A model generated the notes under the pieces. It had not been told where the DNA came from. It worked only from the letters and a program-made list of their open reading frames with translations, and did no database searches. From positions 744,001 to 808,000 of the forward strand of contig NZ_CP036273.1 in NCBI RefSeq assembly GCF_007747215.1: a DNA stretch of 64,000 nt, in the 5' to 3' direction. The position numbers and the translations under genes are program-made. Each line of letters starts with the position of its first letter. Position 1 is the first letter of the stretch. The DNA comes from Urbifossiella limnaea (GTDB taxonomy: Bacteria > Planctomycetota > Planctomycetia > Gemmatales > Gemmataceae). This document shows, piece after piece, positions 53,815 through 63,119 of this stretch.

Positions 53815-53868
53815 TTCCGCCGCTTGCGGCGTAGCGGCGTCCACGTCGCTACGCCGCAAGCGGCGGAA
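53815..53868. repeat. Palindrome (GTAGCG family, copy 2)
   Basis: Perfect 22-bp arms 53815-53836 and 53847-53868, loop of 10. Core GCTTGCGGCGTAGCG is shared with the other family members; a half-unit (CGCCGCTTGCGGCG) is at 5851-5864. It fills the gap between the aldolase start and the oxidoreductase stop. Confidence 0.9.
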
Positions 53869-53871
53869 GAA

Positions 53872-54981
53872 TCACGTCAGCAGCGTCAGCGGGTTGGCCC
53901 GGCTCCGCAGTGGCAGTTCGGCGGGGCGGCCGAGCCGGTGCGACTCGAACGCCGCCGCAATCATCTCGATGATCGCCGCCGCGTCGCGGCAGCCGCACTT
54001 CGTGTCGCGGTCCTTCTCGATCGCGTCGAGCAGGTCGGTTATCGCCGCGACGTGGCCGCCCTCGTAGTTACCGTCGGTACGCGGTTCCGGCCGGCCGATC
54101 CCCGCCGAGGTGATGACCTCCCACGTCTTCTTGCTGCGGCCCGGCGACCAGCTGCTGTCGCGCAGCAGGTCCGCCTTCACGCCGTAGCCGCTCTCCAACT
54201 CGATGACGCCCTTCGAGCCGAACACCTGCACCGCGAACCGCGTCGGCTGACCGGCCATGCCCTTGCGGCTGGCGAAGTAGCCGGTGACGCCGCGCGGGAA
54301 GCTGTACTGCGCCTGCACGTGATCGCCGGCCAGCGGGCCGATCCCCTCGGCGCCGTCGCGGACGTGCCGCTTCGCCACCGGCTCGCCGCCCTGCGTCACG
54401 GTGGCGTAGCAGCTGGCGGCGTTCCCGCCGGCGATACTGCGCATCAGGCCGAAGACGTGCGACCCGAGCACCCACAGGTCTTCGCCGCCGCCGCGGGCGT
54501 CCTCCTTGCCGCGGCCGCGGATCTCCAGCAGGTCGCCGATGGCGCCGTCGGCGACGGCGGCCTTCACGGCGGCGAGCACGGGCGAGTACTGGCTGATGTG
54601 GGCGATGCCGAGCTTGAGGTGGCGCATCTCGAACGCCCGGACGACGGCGTCGGCCTCGGCGGGCGTGCGGCAGAACGGCTTCTCCATGTAGACGTGGCAC
54701 CCGGCCTCGGCCGCGGCGAGGAGCATGTCGTGGTGCTGGTCGATGTGGCGCGGGCAGATCGCCACGATGTCGAGCTTCTCCTTCGCCAGCATGTCGCGGT
54801 ACGCGGCGTAGGCGTTGCGGGCGCCGGTGCGCTGCTGCGCCTGCCGGCGGCCGGCCTCGACGGGGTCGGCGACGGCGACGATCTCGACGTTCGGGGCGCG
54901 GCGGCAGGCGACGTCGACGGCGTGGCCGTAGTCGCCGCGGCCGGTGTGGCCGATGACGCCGACGCGAAACGTGCGGGGCAC
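53872..54981 (-). CDS. Gfo/Idh/MocA family oxidoreductase
   Basis: 369 residues. N-terminal Rossmann domain (FRVGVIGHTGRGDYGHAVDVA, VEIVAVADPVEAG) and the catalytic signature EKPFC (usually EKPx) with its Lys, then a C-terminal beta-sheet domain (LGSHVFGLMRSIAGG). These NAD(P)-dependent enzymes oxidise sugars or cyclitols. GTG start (54981-54979) with GGAGG 7 bases upstream. No signal peptide. It lies upstream of a 2-oxo-acid aldolase gene, so a sugar-acid pathway is possible but unproven. Confidence 0.9.
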   Translation of the reverse strand: MPRTFRVGVIGHTGRGDYGHAVDVACRRAPNVEIVAVADPVEAGRRQAQQRTGARNAYAAYRDMLAKEKLDIVAICPRHIDQHHDMLLAAAEAGCHVYMEKPFCRTPAEADAVVRAFEMRHLKLGIAHISQYSPVLAAVKAAVADGAIGDLLEIRGRGKEDARGGGEDLWVLGSHVFGLMRSIAGGNAASCYATVTQGGEPVAKRHVRDGAEGIGPLAGDHVQAQYSFPRGVTGYFASRKGMAGQPTRFAVQVFGSKGVIELESGYGVKADLLRDSSWSPGRSKKTWEVITSAGIGRPEPRTDGNYEGGHVAAITDLLDAIEKDRDTKCGCRDAAAIIEMIAAAFESHRLGRPAELPLRSRANPLTLLT

Positions 54982-55137
54982 GGGAGAGCCTCCGGCGGGG
55001 GGAGCCCTGACTGTGCCGCGCGCGGGGCGGCGGGGCAAGGAAAAAGCGCGGCGGCTGCGGTACGATACGCCCTGCGGAATCCGCGGAGGGTTTCCGCCCG
55101 CCGGCCGTCTTACTGTCGGACCTCCGGAGGCCGACCG

Positions 55138-57762
55138 ATGCTCCCCGCGCTGGCCCGGCAGTTCGCCGCCGACGCCGCCGTCCCCGACGCCGAGTTGCTG
55201 CTCCGCTACGCCCGCGCCGCCGACCCGGCCGCGTTCGAGCTGCTGGTGTGGCGGCACGGCGCGATGGTGTGGGCCGCGTGCCGCCGCGTCCTCGGCGCCG
55301 ACACGGCCGCGGCCGAGGACGCCTCGCAGGCCGCCTTCGCGGCGCTGGCGCGGCACGCCGGCCGCGTCCGCGCCGTCGGCCCGTGGCTGCACCGCGTCGC
55401 CGTCCGTGCCGCGATCGACCTCCGCGCCGCCGGTCGCGGCCGACGTGAACTCCCGGCCGCCCTCCCCGACCCGCACCCCGGCCCGGAGCGCGTCGCGGCC
55501 GGCCGGGAGGACGCCGCCGCCATCGACGCCGCGGTCAACGCCCTGCCGGAGAAGCTGCGCACGGCGTTCGTGCTCTGCGAGCTCGAAGGCCGGTCGAACG
55601 CCGACGCCGCGGCCGCGCTCGGCTGCCCGGTCGGCACCGTCGAGTCGCGGCTGACGCGCGCCCGCCAGCGGCTCCGCGCCCGCCTCGCGGCCGGCGGCGT
55701 GGCGCCGGCGGTCGCCGTGCTGCCGGCAACCGTCCGCGCCGCGCTGCTACGGCCGCCCTCGGCGACCGTGCGGGCGCTGGCGGCGCGGGCGGCCGGCGGG
55801 CCGGGGAACCTCCGGCTTGTGGTCGCGGCCGGGCTCGTGCTCGCGGCCAGTGCTGTCGGCTTCGGCCTGTCCGCGTCCGAGCCGCCGCCAGCGCCCCCGC
55901 CGCCCGCCGCTCCGGCGCCGACTGTCGATCCGCCGGCGGCGGCGAAGGTGGTGGCGCGGTTCGGCGCACCCGGGATGCGGCACGCCGGCCCCGTCGCCGA
56001 CGTGGCCTTCGCCCCGGACGGCGCCCGCCTCGCGTCCGTCGGCCCCGACGCCGTCCGCGTGTGGACCGCCGACAGCGGCGCGGCCGTGTTCGCCGTGACG
56101 CACCCCGGCGGCACCATCCAGCGCGTCCGCTACACCGCCGACGGGAAGGAACTACGGGCCGTCGCCCTCAACGCCCCCGGCAAGGGCGGCGAGGTGTGGC
56201 ACATCCACCCGGCCACCGGCGCGGTCACGAAGAAGGTGCCGCTCCCGGCCGCCGGCGGCGGCCCGTTCGACGCGCAGTTCAGCGACGACGGTAAGCTGCT
56301 CGCCGTCCACACGCCGGGCGACCGCACCGTCGCGGTCGCCGACGCCGCCACCGGCGAGTCGCGGTGGGCCTTCGAGCTGCCGCGCGGCGACACCCCCACG
56401 GCCGTTGCCTTCTCGCGCGACAACCAGCTCCTGCTCGTCGGCACACGCGGCGGCGCGGTGACGACGCTGGACGCCGCCACCGGCGGGAGCCCGAAGACCA
56501 TCTACGGCCCGATCACCCCGGTGACCGCGGTCGCGATGTCGCCGTCCGCCCGCACCGTGGTCGCGGCGTTCGGCAAGACGGGCGTCACGGCCTGGGACCG
56601 CGCCACCGGCGACTGGAAGTGGGGCACCGGCGCCCGCGGCGACGGCGGCCTCCGCTTCTCCCGCGACGGCAAGCTCCTGTTCCGCGCCGCCGTCGGCGTC
56701 CACGCGTCCACCATCGACCCCGACGACGGCCGGCTGCCGAACACGTGCGGCGTGCTCGGCACGTTCTTCGACGGCATGGTGCAGGGGACGTGCGTCGCGC
56801 TCCACACCGCCCCGCACTACCACGGCGACGACCGCGTGGCGTTCGGCACCGCCGGCGGCGCGGTCGTGATCTACGGCGTGACGGAGAACGCGGGGAAGCC
56901 GACGACGGCGTCGCCGGAGCCCGCGGGGGCGCCGGAACTGCTGTCGTTCACGCCGGACGGCAAGACGCTCCGCGGCTGGGCCGGCGACTGGTTCGCGTGG
57001 GACGTGGCGAGCGGCAAGCAGTCGCGGCTGACGAGCATGGGGTGGAAGCGCGTCCCGCTGTCGCCGGACGGCCGGGTCATTGCCGAGCAGACGGAATCGA
57101 GCTGGCTCCGCGACCGGAACGACCCGCACGGCGGCGTCCGCCTCGTGCTGAGCGACGCGATGATGAACCGCCCGACAGTTTTCCTGGCGGGCGTGAAGTA
57201 CCGGGTGGCGTGGCTCGACTACACGCCCGACGGCCACCTGCTCGGCGCGGCCCCCGACGGCTCGCTGCGGGTGTGGGACGCGGCCACCGGCGACGAGCGG
57301 CTGATGCTGGCCGGGCACGCGGCGCCGCCGACGGCCCAGGCCGTCTCACGCGACGCACAGGTGTTGGTGACGGCCGCGGCCGACGGCGTGCGGGTGTGGA
57401 GCCTGACCACGGGCAAGAAGACGGCACAGTTCGCGCTCGACGCGCCGGCGACCCATGCGGCGGCGTCGGCGGACGGGTCGCGGGTGGCGGTGGCGGGCGG
57501 CGGCCGGGTGGTACTGTGGGACGCGGCCGGCCGAAAGGAACTGGCCCGGGTGACGGGGTTCGGGCCGGTGGCGCTGAGCCCGGACGGGTCGCGGCTGGCC
57601 GCGGTGTCGGGCGCTGAGGTGCGGGTGTGGTCGGCGGACGGGGCGGCTCGGGCGGTGCTGCGGCACGCCGGACCGGTAACGGGGCTGGCCTTCGCCCCGG
57701 ACGGCCGGACGCTCGCGGTGGCGACGAGCGACGTGCCGGTGACACTATGGGCGGTGAACTGA
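55138..57762 (+). CDS. ECF sigma factor fused through a transmembrane helix to WD40 repeats
   Basis: 874 residues. Residues ~15-90 are sigma region 2 (AAFELLVWRHGAMVWAACRRVLG… AAEDASQAAFAALARHAG). Residues ~130-190 are region 4 (LPEKLRTAFVLCELEGRSNADAAAALGCPVGTVESRLTRARQRLRARL). One hydrophobic helix follows at ~225-245 (LVVAAGLVLAASAVGFGLS), then a Pro-rich linker, then WD40-type repeats (~270-874) with recurring VAFxPDGxxLA and VRVWxxxxG units. GGAGG lies 7 bases before the ATG. The sigma part would be cytoplasmic and the propeller outside, suggesting a one-piece membrane-bound sensor/sigma factor. Fusions of this kind are known in planctomycetes; their signals are not. Confidence 0.9.
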   Translation: MLPALARQFAADAAVPDAELLLRYARAADPAAFELLVWRHGAMVWAACRRVLGADTAAAEDASQAAFAALARHAGRVRAVGPWLHRVAVRAAIDLRAAGRGRRELPAALPDPHPGPERVAAGREDAAAIDAAVNALPEKLRTAFVLCELEGRSNADAAAALGCPVGTVESRLTRARQRLRARLAAGGVAPAVAVLPATVRAALLRPPSATVRALAARAAGGPGNLRLVVAAGLVLAASAVGFGLSASEPPPAPPPPAAPAPTVDPPAAAKVVARFGAPGMRHAGPVADVAFAPDGARLASVGPDAVRVWTADSGAAVFAVTHPGGTIQRVRYTADGKELRAVALNAPGKGGEVWHIHPATGAVTKKVPLPAAGGGPFDAQFSDDGKLLAVHTPGDRTVAVADAATGESRWAFELPRGDTPTAVAFSRDNQLLLVGTRGGAVTTLDAATGGSPKTIYGPITPVTAVAMSPSARTVVAAFGKTGVTAWDRATGDWKWGTGARGDGGLRFSRDGKLLFRAAVGVHASTIDPDDGRLPNTCGVLGTFFDGMVQGTCVALHTAPHYHGDDRVAFGTAGGAVVIYGVTENAGKPTTASPEPAGAPELLSFTPDGKTLRGWAGDWFAWDVASGKQSRLTSMGWKRVPLSPDGRVIAEQTESSWLRDRNDPHGGVRLVLSDAMMNRPTVFLAGVKYRVAWLDYTPDGHLLGAAPDGSLRVWDAATGDERLMLAGHAAPPTAQAVSRDAQVLVTAAADGVRVWSLTTGKKTAQFALDAPATHAAASADGSRVAVAGGGRVVLWDAAGRKELARVTGFGPVALSPDGSRLAAVSGAEVRVWSADGAARAVLRHAGPVTGLAFAPDGRTLAVATSDVPVTLWAVN

Positions 57763-57766
57763 AAGA

Positions 57767-57816
57767 CCGCCGCTGGCGGCGTAGCGGGGTATGCCTCGCT
57801 AATCCGCAAGCGGCGG
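57767..57816. repeat. Palindrome (GTAGCG family, copy 3, diverged)
   Basis: Arms 57767-57786 and 57797-57816 pair at 17 of 20 positions; loop of 10. It lies between the convergent stops of the ECF-WD40 gene and the DUF4139 gene. Confidence 0.8.
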
Positions 57817-57825
57817 CAGAACCGA

Positions 57826-60057
57826 TCAATCCGTCAGGTTCGCCAGGAAGTCCTCGAACGTCTTGCGCGACTGGAACTCGCTCGCCATCAGCGTCTTCTC
57901 GCGGGCCGTCAGGCCGTCGATCTCGCGCTCCTGCGTCGCCAGCCGCGTCAGGTACGTCTGGTACACCTCCGCCTCCCGCGGCGTCGCCGCCAGGTTCTTG
58001 CGGATGCGGTCCTGGTCGGTCCCCACCCGCGCCAGGTCGGCCTTCACCTGCGTCAGGTCGCGCAGCTGGCCGTCCCACGCGGCCTTCAGCTTCATTGCCT
58101 CGGCCAGCTTCTGCTTCAGCGCCGGCGTCGCCTCGTTCAGGCTCAGGAAGAAGCGTATCTGCTGGTCCGGGTTGTTCGACAGCGCCACCTGCGTGGACAC
58201 GTCGCGCTCCTCGGTCACCGGGAACGTCTTCTCCTCGCCGGCCTTCACCGCCACCTGGAACCGGTACACCTCCTTGGTGTCCTCCACCGGCGCGGCCGTC
58301 TCCACCAGCTTCACCTGCTGGTTCGTCCGGTTCGGGTGCTCGATGACGAGCGTGCGGTCGGTCTGGCTGCGGTTGGCGATCCGGTACTTCTTCTCCTCCC
58401 GAATCTTCGTCGTGGTGGTGACGATCCCCTTGACCGCCCGCACGTTCGTGATGCGGCTCGTGCCGGGGCCGTTCTGCGGGTCGACTTCGGTGCCCAGGTC
58501 GATGGCGTAGGACACGAGCCGCTCCTCGCCCGGCTGCACGTCCAGGATGCGCGTGTCGCCAGCGTAGGTGCTCCCCTCGAAAACGGTGATCGGGCCTTGC
58601 GACAGGTGGACGCCGGAGGTGTTCTTGAACCGCAACCCGAGGAGCGGGTGCTTCGGCTGCACAGCCGGGTTGTAGATGCTGACGCGGGTGCCTTCCACTT
58701 CCTTGCCGACGATTGGCAGCAGGGCGCTCTTCTGCCGCGCGAGCGAGACGGGGTGGTCGATGGCGTACTGGAAGAAGTCGCCGAGCTTGCCCGCGGTGGC
58801 GGCGCTGCCGACGGCGGTGCGGCCGAGCTGGCTCACGAGATCGCGCTCGAGCTGGCGGGCTTCTCCGGCCTGGCCGTCGTTGGCCCGCACCGACTGGCGG
58901 AAGGCGGCGTCCATCTTCGGTTGGGGCGCGGCGCCGAACCCGGCCGGCCCGCCGCCGGGCCGCCCGGCGCCCTTCGCCGCCCCGGCCCGCCCGGGGGCCG
59001 CCGCACCGGCCTCGGCCCGGTCCGCGTCCGCGAGGTTGAGGGCGACGCCGTTCACGTCCCGCGCCTTGCCGAACCCGCCGTCGTAGGTCGGCGGCCGCAG
59101 CGACGCGAACAGCTCCGGCTCGACCGTCGGCCGCGGCACGTACAGCGGGTTGTACAGGTCCATCTTGAACGAGATCGGGCGGCCGCTGATGAGCGCCATC
59201 CGCACGCCGCTCCAATCCTCGTCCGTCGGGTTCTCCACCACCGCCCAGCCCTGCAGGTACGGCTTCGCCCCCTTCCCTTCCGCGTCCAGCATGAGCCGGT
59301 AGCTGGTCTTCCACACCGGCGCTTCCACCACGTACCCGACCTGCACGCGCCGCTTGCCGTCGCCGGCGAAGTGCAGGCTCACGGCCTTCTTCGCGGCGTC
59401 GTGGTTCAGCGCCAGCACCTCCAGCGCTCGGCGGAACTCCGACTCGATAACCGGGTTCAGGAACCGCAGCTGCTGCACCTCGGTGAGCTTCACCGCCCGC
59501 ATCCCCTCGGCGCACCACATGTTCAGTACCGCGACCGGCACCGCCGGCTGGTTCGGCCCGCCGGCCACCACCTGCGGCTCGATGCCGACGATGGAACCGG
59601 TCAACTTGCCGGGCTGATTCTGGGCCGTCGGCGTGGTCGTGACTTCGATCCGCTCGCCGCGGGCCTGGTGCAGGATGCCGGCGAACGTGGTCTCGCCGTT
59701 CAGGTTGATCGAGAAGCTGGCCAGCGTGCGGGCGATCGGCTCGCGGCTGTCGTAGCTCACCGCGGCGACGCGGCCGCCGCCGAAGTCTTCCAGGACCATC
59801 GACTTGATCAGGTCGTTGATGTCCGCTTCCTGGAACGTCAGGTCGACGCGGGCGTCGCCGTCCACCTCGCCGCTGCGGCTCAGGTAGCTGACGCCGCTGT
59901 TGAACATGACGACGCGGCTGATCGGCAGCGTGACGGCGGGCTTCAGGTCTTGCTTCCCGTCCGCGAGCGCCTCGGCGGCGAGCCAGCGGTCGGCGACGAC
60001 GCCGGAGCCGATGGCCCCGGCCAGCGGCACGCTCCACAGCAGCTTCCGTCGCAACAT
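57826..60057 (-). CDS. DUF4139 domain exported protein
   Basis: 743 residues. N-terminal membrane/signal segment (LLWSVPLAGAIGSGVVADRWLA), then an N-terminal region (VTLPISRVVMFNSGVSYLSRSGEVDGDARVDLTF) and a DUF4139 domain (VGYVVEAPVWKTSYRLML, QGWAVVENPTDEDWSGVRMALISGRPISF). An insert at ~390-420 is Gly/Ala/Pro-rich. The last ~130 residues are helical and coiled-coil-like (ALKQKLAEAMKLKAAWDGQLRDLTQVKADLARV). ATG 60057 begins the signal segment; the frame upstream runs through the GGGATGA palindrome. No function is established for the family; an envelope location is likely. Confidence 0.85.
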   Translation of the reverse strand: MLRRKLLWSVPLAGAIGSGVVADRWLAAEALADGKQDLKPAVTLPISRVVMFNSGVSYLSRSGEVDGDARVDLTFQEADINDLIKSMVLEDFGGGRVAAVSYDSREPIARTLASFSINLNGETTFAGILHQARGERIEVTTTPTAQNQPGKLTGSIVGIEPQVVAGGPNQPAVPVAVLNMWCAEGMRAVKLTEVQQLRFLNPVIESEFRRALEVLALNHDAAKKAVSLHFAGDGKRRVQVGYVVEAPVWKTSYRLMLDAEGKGAKPYLQGWAVVENPTDEDWSGVRMALISGRPISFKMDLYNPLYVPRPTVEPELFASLRPPTYDGGFGKARDVNGVALNLADADRAEAGAAAPGRAGAAKGAGRPGGGPAGFGAAPQPKMDAAFRQSVRANDGQAGEARQLERDLVSQLGRTAVGSAATAGKLGDFFQYAIDHPVSLARQKSALLPIVGKEVEGTRVSIYNPAVQPKHPLLGLRFKNTSGVHLSQGPITVFEGSTYAGDTRILDVQPGEERLVSYAIDLGTEVDPQNGPGTSRITNVRAVKGIVTTTTKIREEKKYRIANRSQTDRTLVIEHPNRTNQQVKLVETAAPVEDTKEVYRFQVAVKAGEEKTFPVTEERDVSTQVALSNNPDQQIRFFLSLNEATPALKQKLAEAMKLKAAWDGQLRDLTQVKADLARVGTDQDRIRKNLAATPREAEVYQTYLTRLATQEREIDGLTAREKTLMASEFQSRKTFEDFLANLTD

Positions 60058-60172
60058 GGCAGACCCTCGGGGGAGGAACGGGGCAACAGAGACGATCATA
60101 CCCCGATTGCGCGGCGGCGTAAGCCCCCACGCGGGCGTCGTTACCGGGGCGTTACGCTTCGAGAAGGGATGA

Positions 60173-60257
60173 GGGATGAGGGAGGAGGGATGAGGGATGA
60201 AGACGGCGGGCGGCATCCTTGTCTTCGTTTCATCCCTCATCCCTCCTCCCTCATCCC
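60173..60257. repeat. GGGATGA-repeat palindrome upstream of metK
   Basis: Arms 60173-60201 and 60229-60257 (29 nt) are exactly complementary. Each is a purine-only or pyrimidine-only tandem of GGGATGA/GGGAGGA units of about 7 nt. A single unpaired run of the same flavour (TTCATCC…CATCC) occurs at 3871-3903 before the MurQ-fusion gene. It lies in the 286-base spacer between the DUF4139 gene and metK. Confidence 0.9.
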
Positions 60258-60284
60258 TCTCTTCCCCGCCCCCGCCCCCGTGGG

Positions 60285-60290
60285 TATAAC
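60285..60290 (+). promoter_or_regulatory. Possible -10 element of metK (TATAAC)
   Basis: TATAAC stands out in GC-rich sequence 54 bases before the metK start, just downstream of the GGGATGA palindrome. No convincing -35 hexamer is visible. Confidence 0.35.
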
Positions 60291-60343
60291 ACCCGTCACT
60301 CCCTTCCCCGCGCAGGAAGGCCCACCCCCGGAGAGGATTCCTC

Positions 60344-61609
60344 GTGTCCGCCGACCGCTACCTGTTCACCAGCGAATCCGTCTCGATGGGGCACCCGGAT
60401 AAGGTGTCCGACCAGATTTCCGACGCGGTTCTCGACTTCTGCCTGAAGTCCGACCCGATGAGCCGCGTCGCCTGCGAGACGCTTGTCACCACCGACCTGG
60501 CCGTCGTCGCCGGCGAGATCACGACGAAGGCGAACCTCACCCGCCAGGCCGTGGACGCCCTCGTCCGCGAGGTCATCACCGAGATCGGCTACGTCGCCAA
60601 GGACCAGGCCGAGCGCGACGAGATCGGCTTCACCGCCGACAACTGCCAGGTGGACTGCCGCGTCCACGCCCAGAGCCCGCACATCAGCCAGGGCGTGGAC
60701 ACCGGCGGTGCCGGCGACCAGGGGATGATGTTCGGCTTCGCCTGCGACGAAACCGCCACCCTGATGCCGCTGCCGATCGACCTGTCGCACAAGCTGGTGG
60801 CGCACCACGCCGAGCTGCGCAAGAGCGGCAAGCTGAAGTGGCTGCGGCCCGACGCCAAGAGCCAGGTCACGGTCGAGTACAATGCCGACGGCACCCCGGC
60901 CCGCATCCACACCGTCGTGCTCAGCACCCAGCACACCCGCGAGGTGATGACCACCAAGGACGGCGGCGACTACTTCACCGACGACGCCCGCCAGCAGGTC
61001 ATCGACCAGATCGTCAAGCCGGTGCTGATGGCCGACCGCGCCGACCTGGTGAAGGGGAAGCTGGTGATGGTGGTGCCCGGCGCCAAGGGGCTGAAGCTCG
61101 GCGCCGACGACATCGCCGTCCACGTGAACCCGACGGGCTGCTTCCTGTGCGGGGGCCCGCACGGCGACAGCGGGCTGACCGGCCGCAAGATCATCGTGGA
61201 CACGTACGGCGGCCGCGGCCGGCACGGCGGCGGGGCGTTCAGCGGCAAGGACCCGACGAAGGTGGACCGCAGCGCCGCGTACATCTGCCGGTACATCGCC
61301 AAGAACATCGTGGCGGCGAAGCTGGCGCGGGAGTGCGAGGTGCAGCTGAGCTACGCCATCGGCTACCCCGACCCGCTGAACATCTGGGTGAACACGCGGG
61401 GCACGGGGAAGGTGGCGGAGGCGAAGCTGGTGGACCTGATCCGCCAGCACTTCGAGCTGACGCCGAAGGGGATCATCGGCACGCTGGACCTGCGCCGGCC
61501 GATCTACCGCGAGACGGCGCGGCACGGGCACTTCGGCCGCGAGTTGCCGCAGTTCACGTGGGAGAAGACCGACAAGGCCGACGCCCTCCGCAAGGCCGCG
61601 GGGGTGTAG
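60344..61609 (+). CDS. metK: S-adenosylmethionine synthetase
   Basis: 421 residues; makes SAM from methionine and ATP. Signatures: [20 protein letters not shown] at the N-terminus, the hexapeptide GAGDQG, and [19 protein letters not shown] (P-loop-like nonapeptide GGGAFSGKD). GTG start with GGAGAGGA at a 6-base spacing. It is slightly longer than the E. coli enzyme (384) through small insertions in the middle domain. The leader has a palindrome but nothing I recognise as a SAM riboswitch. Confidence 0.97.
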   Translation: MSADRYLFTSESVSMGHPDKVSDQISDAVLDFCLKSDPMSRVACETLVTTDLAVVAGEITTKANLTRQAVDALVREVITEIGYVAKDQAERDEIGFTADNCQVDCRVHAQSPHISQGVDTGGAGDQGMMFGFACDETATLMPLPIDLSHKLVAHHAELRKSGKLKWLRPDAKSQVTVEYNADGTPARIHTVVLSTQHTREVMTTKDGGDYFTDDARQQVIDQIVKPVLMADRADLVKGKLVMVVPGAKGLKLGADDIAVHVNPTGCFLCGGPHGDSGLTGRKIIVDTYGGRGRHGGGAFSGKDPTKVDRSAAYICRYIAKNIVAAKLARECEVQLSYAIGYPDPLNIWVNTRGTGKVAEAKLVDLIRQHFELTPKGIIGTLDLRRPIYRETARHGHFGRELPQFTWEKTDKADALRKAAGV

Positions 61610-61615
61610 TGTCTT

Positions 61616-61659
61616 CGCCGGTTGCGGCGTAGCGAGCGCTCGCTACGCCGCAACCGGCG
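61616..61659. repeat. Perfect 44-bp palindrome (GTAGCG family, copy 4)
   Basis: 22-nt halves 61616-61637 and 61638-61659 are exactly complementary with no spacer. Core GGTTGCGGCGTAGCGAGC. It starts 6 bases after the metK stop and may end that transcript; the next start codon is 22 bases downstream. Confidence 0.92.
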
Positions 61660-61681
61660 TCACATCTTCCCGAGCGCACCC

Positions 61682-62851
61682 GTGCCCGACGTGACGCCCC
61701 ACGCGGACATCACCGCGTCCGACCTCCACGGCCGCTCCTACCTACTACGCTTCCTGTACGGGCCGGCGGGGCGGACGCTGACCGTCCCCGTCGTCTGCCT
61801 CCTCTGGGCCGGGGTGCAGCTCGGCTTCTTCGTTGCCCTCGCCGCGTGGGAGAAGGCCCTCACCCCCGACCAGGTGCCCGGCGGGACGAGCCTCGTCGAG
61901 GACACCACCGCCCTCGGCTGGTACGCCCTCCTCCCCGGCTGCTTCCTCCTCCTCCACTACAGCCGCGTGCCGCTCCGCGGCTTCCTCAACCGCCTCCCGG
62001 ATCTGCTGGAGCCGACGGCCCCGCCCGGAGCTCACGCCGAACTGCTGGCGGTCGCCCGCGGCGCCTTCAGCCGCGAGCAACTCACGCGGCCGCGCCTCGT
62101 CTTCACGGCGATCGGCCTGGCGCTGTTCGCGTACAACGCCGTCACCAACTTCTTCCCCGACACCTTCTACCACCGGTCCCCGAAGTGGGACTCGGTGCGG
62201 TTCCCGGTGAGCTACGCCGCGGCCCGGCTGTGGGTGCTGTTCGTGTGGGGCTACGCGGTGCCCGTGTGGGCGACGGAGGTGTGGGCGCAGTTGTCGGCGC
62301 TGGTGCGGATCACGCGGACGATGAGCGGGCGCGGCTGGCTCCGCATTGCGCCGTACGCGGCGGACGGCTTCGGCGGCCTGGCCCGGCTGAAGTCGGCGTC
62401 GGCGTGGGTCAGCTCGCTGGTGCTGGTGGCGGGCCTGTTCTTCCTGGCGCCGATGCTGCGGCTGGTGATCTGGCACCGGCCGCTGCACCTGGGGAACTAC
62501 GTCGGCCTGGGCCTGTACGCGCTGTGCGCCGCGGCGAGCGCGGTCGGGCCGGTGTACCTGCTGCACCGCGCCCTGGCCCGGAAGAAGGTGCAGATGCTCG
62601 GCCTGCTGGCGGTGGCGTTCGACCGGATCAACGGCCGGGCGGCGCCGCTGGTGGAGCGGGGCGGAGTGGCGGAGCTGGCGGACGCGGAGCTCGGCCGGGC
62701 GCTCGACACGGCGGACCGGCTGCGGGCGCAGTGGGCGTCGCTGCCGGTGTGGCCGCTGGGCGTGGGGTTCTTCCTGAAGGCGCTGGCGACGGTGGCCCCG
62801 CCGCTGGTGGCCTTCCTGTGGCAGCAGTACGCCGCCCGGCTGGTGCCGTGA
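61682..62851 (+). CDS. Multi-pass membrane protein of unknown function
   Basis: 389 residues from GTG 61682. Hydrophobic helices are visible at ~35-55 (TLTVPVVCLLWAGVQLGFFVALAAW), ~75-95, ~150-165, ~190-215, ~250-280, ~290-310 and near the C-terminus (~360-380). A charged loop after the sixth helix is Leu/Ala-rich. I recognise no domain. Short GAG 8-10 bases upstream of the GTG. It follows metK across a palindrome, so co-transcription is uncertain. Confidence 0.78.
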   Translation: MPDVTPHADITASDLHGRSYLLRFLYGPAGRTLTVPVVCLLWAGVQLGFFVALAAWEKALTPDQVPGGTSLVEDTTALGWYALLPGCFLLLHYSRVPLRGFLNRLPDLLEPTAPPGAHAELLAVARGAFSREQLTRPRLVFTAIGLALFAYNAVTNFFPDTFYHRSPKWDSVRFPVSYAAARLWVLFVWGYAVPVWATEVWAQLSALVRITRTMSGRGWLRIAPYAADGFGGLARLKSASAWVSSLVLVAGLFFLAPMLRLVIWHRPLHLGNYVGLGLYALCAAASAVGPVYLLHRALARKKVQMLGLLAVAFDRINGRAAPLVERGGVAELADAELGRALDTADRLRAQWASLPVWPLGVGFFLKALATVAPPLVAFLWQQYAARLVP

Positions 62852-63082
62852 CGGAGGCACGCCATTCGACGGTTTCGGCGGCGTTCGTGGTCCCGGCAGG
62901 GGAAACCCATTCAAAGCCTCCCGGTATGAGCGGCCATGCCTCCGACCCCCGCCGACCTCCACCACCGCCCGCGGGGTGTGACGGCGCCCGTGCGCACGGC
63001 ACATCCGCCCCGCTCGACGCCCCCGCCGGGCGGCGGGCGGGGCTTCGCGGGAAGATTTCCTGAATCTTGGCCGGCCCGACAC

Positions 63083-63088
63083 TAGTAT
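63083..63088 (+). promoter_or_regulatory. Weak -10-like element (TAGTAT) before the WD40 gene
   Basis: TAGTAT lies 32 bases before the WD40 start in a 268-base GC-rich spacer (62852-63119) that otherwise shows nothing clear. No -35 is evident. Confidence 0.25.
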
Positions 63089-63119
63089 GGCGTGAACGTT
63101 CCGGGCCGGAGACAAGTCC

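Noticed and set aside
53173-55137. N-terminal extension of the ECF-WD40 frame back to 53173
   Set aside because: The upstream part is antisense to the aldolase and oxidoreductase genes. A GGAGG and ATG at 55138 directly precede the sigma-factor N-terminus.
60058-60343. SAM riboswitch before metK
   Set aside because: No SAM-I, SAM-II or SAM-IV core motif can be recognised; the leader is dominated by the GGGATGA palindrome.
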